Assembly: GCF_019745455.1 (NCBI RefSeq)
Contig: NZ_JAIETD010000050.1
Coordinates: forward strand, 62,001-126,000
Direction of reading: 5' to 3'
DNA: 64,000 bases
Source of the DNA: Methylobacterium sp.
Lineage (GTDB): Bacteria; Pseudomonadota; Alphaproteobacteria; Rhizobiales; Beijerinckiaceae
The position numbers and the translations under genes were made by a program. Positions within the stretch are counted from its first letter, which is position 1. Every line of letters starts with the position of its first letter. Below are positions 26,093 to 33,813 of the stretch, in pieces. The notes beneath the pieces are model-generated. The model ran no database searches. It was not told where the DNA came from and saw only the letters and a list, made by a program, of their open reading frames with translations.

Positions 26093-27763
26093 ATGGATGC
26101 CATTGGGATGCGCCTGGTCCACGGCTCCCCCTCGATAAGCCGTGCCGCAGGCACTCGCCGAGGGCGACGTAGACTCGGAGTCCTCCTTGTCTCGACAATC
26201 CTGGCCCAGACGGGGCAGCCGGCTCTGGCCGAGAGCGTCCTGCGCATCGCGATGACCGCCGCCGACATCCCGACGACGACCGGGATGCCGAATAACGGCT
26301 TCGAGGGAATGCGCTTCCTCGGTTATCCGGTCTTCGAGAGTCTCGTGCTGTGGGACCTCACGCGCACCGATGCTCCGGCGGGCCTCAAGCCCGGGCTCGC
26401 GGAAAGATGGGAACAGTCGGCGCAGGACAAGCGGACCTGGGTGTTCCACCTGCGCCGCGGCGTCACGTTCCACGACGGCACGCCGTTCGATGCCGACGCG
26501 GTGATCTGGAACCTCGACCGCTACTTCAAGGCCGATAGCCCGCATTACGAGCTCCAGGCCGCCGGCATCACCCGCGCCCGCGCCTCGCTGCTCGAGAGCT
26601 ACGCGAGGATCGACGACCACACGGTGTCGGTCACCTCCTCGGTGGTCGCCTCCTACTTCCCGTTCATGACCGCCTACATCCTGTTCACCTCCCCCGCTTC
26701 CTACGAGAAGGCAGGACGCGACTGGGGCAAGGTGGCGATGCTGCCCGCCGCCGGGACCGGGCCGTTCCGGATCGAGCGCGTCGCGCCGCGCGAATCGGTG
26801 GTCCTCGCCCGGCACGACGGCTACTGGGACGCGGACCGGAGGGCGAAGGTAGACAAGGTCCGCCTCTCGCCCATTCCCGAGGCCAATGCCCGGATCGCGG
26901 CCCTGCGCGCCGGTCAGGTCGACTGGATCGAGGCGCCGGCGCCCGACGGCATCGCCTCGCTGAAACAGGCGGGTTTCACGATCACCACCGGCTCCTACCC
27001 GCATGTCTGGCCGTGGTTCTACAATATCGGCGCGGCGCAAAGCCCCCTCAAGGACGTGCGGGTGCGCCAGGCCCTCAATTACTGCATCGACCGCGACGGC
27101 ATGACCGCGTTCCTCGCCGGCACCGCCGAACCGGCCGTGGGCTGGCTGAAGGCGAGCGATCCGAATTTCGGTAAGCCCGCCCATCGTTACGGCTACGATC
27201 CGGCGAAGGGCAAGGCGCTCCTGGCTGAAGCCGGCTACACCGCGAAGGCGCCGCTCTCCTTCAAGGTGATGATCTCGACCTCGGGCTCGGGCCAGATGCA
27301 GCCTCTGCCGATGAACGAGTTCCTGCAGGAGAACCTCAAACAGGCCTGCGGCGTCGACATCGCCTTCATCGTCTCGGAATGGCAGGTGCTGTTCTCGTCC
27401 CTTCGCTCGGCCCCCGACGCACCCTCGCTTCAGAACGCCATGGCGCTCAATGTCAGCTCGCCCTCTTCCGACCCTTCCGTGATGGCGCGCTACTTCTCCT
27501 CCGCCAACATTCCGCCCAAGGGCTTCAACTTCGAGCATTGGAAGGACGACGCCTTCGACGCGGCCCTCAAGACCCTGTCGGAATCCGCCGACCCGGCCGA
27601 GATCGCCGCCGCCACCCGCGCCGCCCACGAGCGCCTCGTGGACAACCCGCCCTGGCTCTTCGTCGTCCACGATCTCAATCCGCGGGCGATGTCGCCAAAG
27701 GTCAAAGGCTTCGTCTCGCCCCAATCCTGGTTCGTCGACCTCACCCGCGTCAGCCTGCAGTAA
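26093..27763 (+). CDS. ABC transporter substrate-binding protein, family 5 (peptide/opine type)
   Basis: A 556-residue periplasmic binding protein. After an Arg-rich start (RRGRRRLGVLLVSTILAQTG, cleavage near PALAES) comes the SBP_bac_5 fold: RTWVFHLRRGVTFHDGTPFD is the family signature, followed by LKDVRVRQALNYCIDRDGM. The start is placed at ATG 26093; ATG 26108 or GTG 26090 are possible. An amidase gene follows by 13 bases. No permease or ATPase gene is nearby, so it is either an orphan serving a distant transporter or the ligand is passed to a shared system. Confidence 0.88.
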   Translation: MDAIGMRLVHGSPSISRAAGTRRGRRRLGVLLVSTILAQTGQPALAESVLRIAMTAADIPTTTGMPNNGFEGMRFLGYPVFESLVLWDLTRTDAPAGLKPGLAERWEQSAQDKRTWVFHLRRGVTFHDGTPFDADAVIWNLDRYFKADSPHYELQAAGITRARASLLESYARIDDHTVSVTSSVVASYFPFMTAYILFTSPASYEKAGRDWGKVAMLPAAGTGPFRIERVAPRESVVLARHDGYWDADRRAKVDKVRLSPIPEANARIAALRAGQVDWIEAPAPDGIASLKQAGFTITTGSYPHVWPWFYNIGAAQSPLKDVRVRQALNYCIDRDGMTAFLAGTAEPAVGWLKASDPNFGKPAHRYGYDPAKGKALLAEAGYTAKAPLSFKVMISTSGSGQMQPLPMNEFLQENLKQACGVDIAFIVSEWQVLFSSLRSAPDAPSLQNAMALNVSSPSSDPSVMARYFSSANIPPKGFNFEHWKDDAFDAALKTLSESADPAEIAAATRAAHERLVDNPPWLFVVHDLNPRAMSPKVKGFVSPQSWFVDLTRVSLQ

Positions 27764-27776
27764 TCGGAACACCCTC

Positions 27777-29186
27777 ATGAGCGACGACTTCCCGGCCGGG
27801 ACAGACCCCGCCCTGCTGCCCGCCCACGTCCTCGCCGCGCGCATCGCCGCCCGGCGATTATCGCCGGTCGAGGTCGTCGAGGCGCTGCTCGCGCGCATCG
27901 CCAGGCTCGACCAGCGGCTCCACGCCTTCGTCGAGGTCTATGGCGCGGATGCCCGCCTCGCGGCGGAGGGCGCCGACCGGGCGATCCGCTCCGGACACGC
28001 CCTCGGGCCGCTCCACGGCGTGCCGGTGGCGCTGAAGGACCTCGTCGATGTCGAGGGGCGCATCACCAGCGGCGGCTCCCTTGCCCATCGCGATCGGCGC
28101 TCGAGGACGACGGCGACGATCGTGCGCCGTATGGTGGCGCAGGGCATGATCGTTCTGGGCAAGACCCATACGGTGGAGTTCGCCTTTGGCGGCTGGGGCA
28201 CCAACGCTCATCTCGGAACGCCGTGGAACCCGTGGGATCTGACCGAGGCGCGCACGCCGGGCGGATCGAGCAGCGGTTCCGGCGTCGCCGTGGCGGCCCG
28301 GATGGCGCCCTGGGCGATCGGCACCGATACTGGCGGCTCGGTCCGGATGCCGGCCTCCTTCTGCGGGCTGACCGGCCTCAAGGTCACCACCGGGCGCATC
28401 AGCACGGCCGGCATCATGCCGCTCAGCGCCAGCCTCGATACGCCCGGACCGATGGGTCGCAGCGTCGTCGACGTCGCCTGGCTCTATTCCGTCCTCCAGG
28501 GCCCGGATCCGCTCGACCCCAACACCCGCGGGATCCCGACCGCCGACCCCATGCCGGATCTGGAGCGCGGCGCCCGCGGGCTCAGGCTGGCGCGCATGCC
28601 GGAGGCGGAGCGGGCGGGTGTCTCAACCGAGATGCTGGAGGCCTACGACCGCTCCCTCGACACCCTCGCCGACCTCGGCGCCGAGATCGTGGAGGTGGCG
28701 CTGCCGCTGCGCTTCGCCGACCTGATGACAGCCTCGACGCTGCACATGGCAGAGGCCTATCACGTCAACGGCCATCTCGCGGAGGATCCCGAGGCTCCGC
28801 TCGATCCGGCCGTGCGCAAGCGCATCCTTGCCGGGGCAGGCATCTCGGCCTTGGATTATCTGCGGGCGCGCGATGCCCAGGGCCGGATGAAGCGCGAGAT
28901 GGCCGCGGCGATGGCGGGCATCGACGCCCTCCTGACCCCGACGACGGAGCACGCGGCGGTCCCCCTCGACACCCTCGACCAGGACCGCCTGCCCTCGCGT
29001 TTCACCCGCTTCGGCAACCTGCTCGAACTTTGCGCGCTGGCCCTCCCCAACGGCTTCACGCCCGCGGGGCTGCCGCTCTCGCTCCAGATCGTCTGCAAGC
29101 CCTACGACGAGGCGATGGCCCTGCGGATAGGCCAGGCCTACCAGCGCGCGACCGAGTGGCATTGTCGGGTGCCGGCGGGGTTGTGA
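27777..29186 (+). CDS. Amidase (amidase-signature family)
   Basis: A 469-residue amidase-signature hydrolase. The Ser-cisSer-Lys triad is visible: Lys87 in GVPVALKDL, and the two serines in GGSSSGSGVAVAAR and GTDTGGSVRMPASF, the latter including the Gly/Ser-rich signature followed by CGLTGLKVT. The substrate is not readable; members range from GatA-like to aryl or short-chain amide hydrolases. No GatB or GatC is adjacent, so it is not part of a tRNA amidotransferase. Linkage to a family 5 binding protein suggests hydrolysis of an imported amide or peptide. Confidence 0.9.
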   Translation: MSDDFPAGTDPALLPAHVLAARIAARRLSPVEVVEALLARIARLDQRLHAFVEVYGADARLAAEGADRAIRSGHALGPLHGVPVALKDLVDVEGRITSGGSLAHRDRRSRTTATIVRRMVAQGMIVLGKTHTVEFAFGGWGTNAHLGTPWNPWDLTEARTPGGSSSGSGVAVAARMAPWAIGTDTGGSVRMPASFCGLTGLKVTTGRISTAGIMPLSASLDTPGPMGRSVVDVAWLYSVLQGPDPLDPNTRGIPTADPMPDLERGARGLRLARMPEAERAGVSTEMLEAYDRSLDTLADLGAEIVEVALPLRFADLMTASTLHMAEAYHVNGHLAEDPEAPLDPAVRKRILAGAGISALDYLRARDAQGRMKREMAAAMAGIDALLTPTTEHAAVPLDTLDQDRLPSRFTRFGNLLELCALALPNGFTPAGLPLSLQIVCKPYDEAMALRIGQAYQRATEWHCRVPAGL

Positions 29187-29228
29187 TCCGAGGGCGGCCC
29201 AAGCCCGATCGTCCGTAGAAGCGGTCCG

Positions 29229-29681
29229 TCAGAACTTGCCCAGCATCGGGAAATCCACGCTGAGCGTCGATTCCGCCGCGAGCGGCGCCTCGCGCTTGCG
29301 CGGCTTGCGGTTGATGACCTGCTTCAGCTTCGCCTTCAGCACGGACATGTCGAAGGGCTTGAGGATGAAGGCGTCGGCGCCGGCCTGGTGAGCCAGATTG
29401 ATGTCCTCGAACTCGAACGATGCCTCGGTCAGGATGAAGGGCGTGTTCACCAGCGTGTCGTCGGCCCGAATCTCGCGCAGGAGCGAGAGGCCGTCCATCG
29501 GCTCCATGTCGAGATCGGCGATGACGAGGGCGTATTTGCGCTGGCGAAGGCGCTCGAGTGCCTCGAAGCCGTCGGTGACCCCCTCGACATCGGGGAAGCC
29601 GAGACGATTCATGAGGAGGATGACCAGGCGAAGAAGCTTCTCCTGGTCGTCGACGATGAGGATAGGGGGCGTCTCGCTCAT
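29229..29681 (-). CDS. CheY-like single-domain response regulator
   Basis: A 150-residue receiver. The acidic pair is IVDDQEK (Asp11/12), the phospho-acceptor is Asp56 in LVIADLDMEPMDG, the switch Thr is in PFILTEAS and the conserved Lys in FILKPFD. A basic tail (KQVINRKPRKREAP) follows, with no output domain. It may act on the flagellar motor or as a phosphate sink. It is followed on the same strand, after a 72-base gap upstream, by the BLUF gene. Confidence 0.9.
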   Translation of the reverse strand: MSETPPILIVDDQEKLLRLVILLMNRLGFPDVEGVTDGFEALERLRQRKYALVIADLDMEPMDGLSLLREIRADDTLVNTPFILTEASFEFEDINLAHQAGADAFILKPFDMSVLKAKLKQVINRKPRKREAPLAAESTLSVDFPMLGKF

Positions 29682-29753
29682 GTTCTGGGACTCGAATGGC
29701 GTCGTGGTCTCATGCTCGATCTTCGAGCATCAGGAACTGGCACCGGTCACGAT

Positions 29754-30221
29754 TCATACGAAGAGGTGATCGATGCCCTGCTTGGACATCGACTCCGTCT
29801 GCAGGGCGACGGCGAGCGAGTGGATGGCCGGCGCCCTCGGCGTGCCGCGCTGGAACATCGGCAGAAGGTTGGATTTCTGAAACAGTGCCTCGTTGGCGGT
29901 ATTGCGCACGGCCGTCGCGAAGGAGTTGACGAACTCCCGCTTCGCGATCTCGCGCCACTCCACGATCTGCACGTCCCGGTGCCGGCTGTCGGCGCTGATG
30001 CGCCCGAAGGTGTCGTTCACCGACATCCGCTCGCCCTCGATGATCTGGGCTGCGAAGTTCTGGTCGACGACCAGGAAGCTCGTGATCACCGAGAATTCGT
30101 TCTTCTTCTGGGCTTGACGCGTGATTTCGCCGAGCTGCCGAGCACGGGTCGGCGCGTCGGCGGCGAGGTTGAGCCGCGAGAAGTAGATGAGATGGACGAG
30201 CGTCGTCCGTTTGTTCTTCAT
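29754..30221 (-). CDS. BLUF-domain blue-light photoreceptor
   Basis: A 155-residue protein whose residues 8-105 fit the FAD-binding BLUF fold: VHLIYFSRLN supplies the flavin-contacting Tyr13, QKKNEFSVITSFLVVD supplies Asn41, and FAAQIIEG supplies Gln59, the residue that rotates on photoactivation. The later RHRDVQIVEWREIAKREFVN matches the C-terminal part of the domain. A Ser replaces the usual Gly in the ITG turn. The final 45 residues are a helical tail without a known output domain, so signalling is probably by protein contact. It is divergent from flgE and upstream of a CheY-like gene, which points to light control of motility (inference). Confidence 0.8.
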   Translation of the reverse strand: MKNKRTTLVHLIYFSRLNLAADAPTRARQLGEITRQAQKKNEFSVITSFLVVDQNFAAQIIEGERMSVNDTFGRISADSRHRDVQIVEWREIAKREFVNSFATAVRNTANEALFQKSNLLPMFQRGTPRAPAIHSLAVALQTESMSKQGIDHLFV

Positions 30222-30274
30222 GACACCATGAGTCCAGGTTCGCCCGCATGAACCATAAGGCCGACGACCATAAC

Positions 30275-30293
30275 GGGGCGTAAACGACGCCCC
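30275..30293. promoter_or_regulatory. Small inverted repeat between the BLUF gene and flgE
   Basis: GGGGCGT, a five-base spacer (AAACG), ACGCCCC: a perfect 7-bp inverted repeat about 55 bases upstream of the BLUF gene start. It may be an operator or a leader hairpin; no family was recognised. Confidence 0.35.
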
Positions 30294-30300
30294 AACGATC

Positions 30301-30329
30301 GGCCTCCCGGCAAAACCTGCCGGGAGGCC
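30301..30329. promoter_or_regulatory. Flagellar palindrome upstream of flgE (FlbD/ftr-like)
   Basis: A perfect 12-bp inverted repeat, GGCCTCCCGGCA / TGCCGGGAGGCC with a 5-base centre. The inner part CCGGCA...TGCCGG matches the palindromes ahead of flgI/fliX and flgF/fliL. It lies about 80 bases upstream of the sigma-54 element of flgE, as expected for an enhancer. Confidence 0.6.
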
Positions 30330-30395
30330 GAGACAACAGGACGGTTTCTGCCGGGCCCGACCATTTGAGGCGTAACGATATCAACGACTTAAGTC

Positions 30396-30410
30396 AGGCA
30401 CGCGGCTTGC
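30396..30410 (+). promoter_or_regulatory. Sigma-54 promoter of flgE
   Basis: AGGCACG-CGGC-TTGC matches TGGCACG-N4-TTGC at all but the first base, with exact GG-N10-GC spacing. The implied start is near 30421, about 60 bases before the flgE ATG. Confidence 0.75.
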
Positions 30411-30483
30411 GCCGCCCTTGTCCGGAAACAGCCCGGTCGACGTCGCACGTCGCCGAAGGGTTCGGGACAAGAGGGATCAGGCC

Positions 30484-31881
30484 ATGGATGTCTTCACCGC
30501 TCTGCAGACGGCCGTCTCGGGTCTGAAGGCGCAATCCTTCTCCCTCGACAACATCTCCGGCAACATCGCGAACTCGCAGACGACCGGGTACAAGCGAATC
30601 GACACCAGCTTCGTCGATCTCATCGCCGAGCAGCAGACGCCGAGCCGTCAGGTCGCCGGTTCGGTCGGCGCGTATTCGCGCCTGACCACGACGATCCAGG
30701 GCAGTTTCGATGCCACCGACATCGGCACCAACATGGCGCTGAACGGCGACGGCTTCTTCGTGGTCCAGACCAAGTCCAGCGACGCCGCCGGCCAACCGAC
30801 CTTCCAGACCGGAGATAAATATACCCGCCGCGGCGATTTCGCACCGGACAAGGACGGCTACCTCGTCAATGGAGGCGGCTCCTATCTCAAGGGGACGACC
30901 ATCAATCCAGCCACCGGGCAAGTCTCGTCCGAAGGTCCCGTCAGGGTCTCCACCTCGCTGCTCGCCGCGAAGCCGACGACCTCGATCACCTATTCGGCGA
31001 ATCTACCCAAGACGCCGGCCACGACGAACGTTTCGGCCGACCTTCCAGGCTCGGAACTGCTTCCCACAGCCGGCTTTGCCAACAACCCGCCTGGCGCAAA
31101 CCCAATTGGCCCAGCCGCGGTGATGCCGAACGAAGAATCCCTGCTCCTCGACAACAGCATTCTCGGTCCGTCCTTGACCCTGTACTCAGCGAGCGGCGGC
31201 CCGGTGAGCCTCGCGACCCGCTGGGCCAAGGTCGACAACGCGACCACTGGTGCCGGCGACGTGTGGAACCTGTTCTACCTCGCTAACAGCACCGCTACAT
31301 CGATGACGACTCCGCCCGTGCCCAAATGGATCAACGCCGGAACCGACTTTACCTTCAACGCCAGCGGCCAACTTACATCGCCCGCTGCCACCTCGACCCC
31401 CATCCCTGACGTCACCATTGATGGCGCAAATTTGGGTCCTATCTCCCTGAACTACGGCGCCGGCGGCTTGACCCAGTACAACACCGCCGATGGGCGCGTG
31501 ACGACGAATACGCAGCAGCAGGACGGCTATGCCTCGGGCTCTCTGCTGAGCACCCAGGTCGGCGACGACGGCACCATTTCGGGCACCTACAGCAACGGCA
31601 GCACCCTCGCCCTCGCCCGTATCAACGTCGTCCAGTTCGCCAATTCCGACGGCCTGAAATCGGATTCCTACGGCAATTACGAGCAGACCCTCGGTTCCGG
31701 GCCCGCACTCCTCGGACTCAAGGGGACGACCATCATCGGCGGCAACGTCGAGCGGTCGAATACCGACATTGCCGGCGAATTCTCTAAGATGATCGTAACC
31801 CAGCAGGCGTACTCAGCAAACACCAAAGTCATGTCCACGGCGCAGGATATGATGAGCGCCCTGATCAACATCATCCGGTGA
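30484..31881 (+). CDS. flgE: Flagellar hook protein FlgE
   Basis: A 465-residue hook subunit. The N-terminal rod/hook motif is LQTAVSGLKAQSFSLDNISG NIANSQTTGYKR, the mid segment LNGDGFFVVQTK is the FlgE/F/G core, and the C-terminus ends EFSKMIVTQQAYSANTKVMS, the D0 helix. The ATG at 30484 starts right at the conserved helix, with GAGGGATCAGG before it; the frame open to 30418 lies over the promoter. The central part (about residues 170-310) is the variable surface domain and is less GC-rich. First gene of flgE-flgK-flgL, behind a sigma-54 promoter and palindrome. Confidence 0.94.
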   Translation: MDVFTALQTAVSGLKAQSFSLDNISGNIANSQTTGYKRIDTSFVDLIAEQQTPSRQVAGSVGAYSRLTTTIQGSFDATDIGTNMALNGDGFFVVQTKSSDAAGQPTFQTGDKYTRRGDFAPDKDGYLVNGGGSYLKGTTINPATGQVSSEGPVRVSTSLLAAKPTTSITYSANLPKTPATTNVSADLPGSELLPTAGFANNPPGANPIGPAAVMPNEESLLLDNSILGPSLTLYSASGGPVSLATRWAKVDNATTGAGDVWNLFYLANSTATSMTTPPVPKWINAGTDFTFNASGQLTSPAATSTPIPDVTIDGANLGPISLNYGAGGLTQYNTADGRVTTNTQQQDGYASGSLLSTQVGDDGTISGTYSNGSTLALARINVVQFANSDGLKSDSYGNYEQTLGSGPALLGLKGTTIIGGNVERSNTDIAGEFSKMIVTQQAYSANTKVMSTAQDMMSALINIIR

Positions 31882-31925
31882 GGTAGGTCCGAGACGCGCG
31901 AACGAGGGATTGAGGAGAGCCGACA

Positions 31926-33809
31926 ATGGCATCGAATGCCCTGAACACCGCCACCGCCGGCCTGCGGGTCACGCAGGCCGCGATCGGCGTCGTCTCGCAG
32001 AACATCGCGAATGTCGGAACCTCGGGCTACGTCAAGCGCACCCTCTCGACGGTGAGCACGGGCGTCGGCAATTCCAGCGTCGCGACGGGCATGATCAACC
32101 GCAACCTCGACGAGGCGGCGCAGACGCAGTTGCGGTTGGAGACGTCGGGAGCCTCCTATACCGGGCTCATCGCGAACGTTCGCGGCCAGCTCGACAAGCT
32201 CTACGGCAACCCGGGCAGCCCCACTGCCTTGGACGGCGTCGTCAACAGCTTCGCGCAATCGCTTCAGGGACTGGCTGCCGACCCGACCTCCCCGCCGGCC
32301 CGCTCCACCGTCGTCGACAGCGCCTCGAACCTCGCCTCGAAGATCGGTACCATCGCGCAAGGGGTGCAATCCCTGCGCGGGATGACCGAGAAACAGATCG
32401 CGATCGACGTCCGCGACGCCAACGCCATCCTGTCCTCGATCGCCACCCTCAACACCAAGATCAGCGCCACCTTCGACGATGCCGCCAAGGCCGACCTCCT
32501 CGACCAGCGCGACCAGAAGGTCACGGCCCTGTCGAGCTACCTCGACGTCAAGTCCATACCGCAGCGCGACGGCACCGCGACGATCGTGAGCGGCTCCGGG
32601 CTGACCCTGGTCGAGCGAGGCGGCGCAACGACCCTGAAGTTCGACGAGCGGCCCTCGCTCGCGGCGGACGCGGTCTATTCGAAGGTTCCGTCGGAACGAG
32701 GCGTCGGCACCATCACGGCAACCCAGCCGGGCGGGGCCACGATCGACCTCATCGGGACGAATGCGATCCGTTCGGGCTCCCTCGCGGCCGGCATCGAGCT
32801 GCGCGACACCATCCTCGTGCAGGCCCAGACCCAGCTCGACGACCTTGCCGCAGGACTGGCCCGCACGTTCTCCGACAAGACCGTCGTCGGCACGCAAACC
32901 ACGAGCGGTGGTTTTGAACTCGACCCCTCAGGGATGCAGGTCGGGAACGCCATCACCATTCCCGTAAATGTGGGCGGGAAGGACATTTTCGTTACCCTCG
33001 TCGCCTCTAATCAAGATAGCGCTCCAGTCGATCCGTCCCTGACGACAGATTCGTCTATTTATACGCAAACTTTCAAGATTTCCGGCGATCCGCCGACTTA
33101 TGATGTTAATGACGTTCAAGACGCTCTCGATAAAGTCTCGCTCCGGTTTTCCGGGAACGGCCAATTGCCTTTGCCGACCCTCACGGCATCGGGTGGCGGA
33201 GCCCAGTTGACGATCACGGGCACATCCGGCGCAACCGTCACCGGCGCCAGCGCCAGTGTGACCGTGCCGACGCCTGACAATCAGACCCTGACCGGCCAGC
33301 CGCAATTCGCCCTGTTCGTCGATGGCCCCTCGAACAAACTCTTTACCGGCTCCCTCGACGGGCCAGCGCAGCTCACCGGTTTCGCCCAGCGGATCAAGAT
33401 CAATCCGACCGTGGCCAAGGACACTTCCAGCCTAGTCAAGATTAGCCCCGGCACCCTCAACGGCGACACGACCCGACCCGAATTCCTCTACGACGCCCTC
33501 ACGGCGACCGACCGTGCGTTCTCGGCGGCGAGCGGGATCGGCGGCGTAAAGGCGCGGTTCAGCGACAGCGTACAGGGATTTGCCCAGCGCATCGTCGATG
33601 CCCAGGGGGCGGCTGCGGCCAATGCCCAGGATCTCGACGAGGGCCAGGGGATCGCCTTGTCAGCAGCTCGGAGCCGCTACGCGTCGGAAGCCGGCGTCAA
33701 GATCGACGACGAGATGTCGAACCTGATCCAGCTCCAGACGGCCTACAGCGCCAACGCGCGGGTGCTCACCGCCGCCCGCGACATGCTCGACACCCTGATG
33801 CGGATCTAA
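31926..33809 (+). CDS. flgK: Flagellar hook-associated protein 1, FlgK
   Basis: A 627-residue hook-filament junction protein. The N-terminal D0 helix ALNTATAGLRVTQAAIGVVS QNIANVGTSGY and C-terminal LIQLQTAYSANARVLTAARD fit FlgK. It is longer than enterobacterial FlgK (about 547). Extra sequence lies at about residues 340-425 (positions 32940-33200), where base composition drops and AT-rich codons appear (for example the stretch NQDSAPVDPSLTTDSS), unlike the neighbouring parts. Four bases separate it from flgL, so the two are coupled. Confidence 0.93.
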   Translation: MASNALNTATAGLRVTQAAIGVVSQNIANVGTSGYVKRTLSTVSTGVGNSSVATGMINRNLDEAAQTQLRLETSGASYTGLIANVRGQLDKLYGNPGSPTALDGVVNSFAQSLQGLAADPTSPPARSTVVDSASNLASKIGTIAQGVQSLRGMTEKQIAIDVRDANAILSSIATLNTKISATFDDAAKADLLDQRDQKVTALSSYLDVKSIPQRDGTATIVSGSGLTLVERGGATTLKFDERPSLAADAVYSKVPSERGVGTITATQPGGATIDLIGTNAIRSGSLAAGIELRDTILVQAQTQLDDLAAGLARTFSDKTVVGTQTTSGGFELDPSGMQVGNAITIPVNVGGKDIFVTLVASNQDSAPVDPSLTTDSSIYTQTFKISGDPPTYDVNDVQDALDKVSLRFSGNGQLPLPTLTASGGGAQLTITGTSGATVTGASASVTVPTPDNQTLTGQPQFALFVDGPSNKLFTGSLDGPAQLTGFAQRIKINPTVAKDTSSLVKISPGTLNGDTTRPEFLYDALTATDRAFSAASGIGGVKARFSDSVQGFAQRIVDAQGAAAANAQDLDEGQGIALSAARSRYASEAGVKIDDEMSNLIQLQTAYSANARVLTAARDMLDTLMRI

Positions 33810-33813
33810 GCCC

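Noticed and set aside
26063..27898. 611-codon minus-strand frame across the family 5 binding protein
   Set aside because: Antisense shadow; the plus-strand protein has a signal peptide and family motifs.
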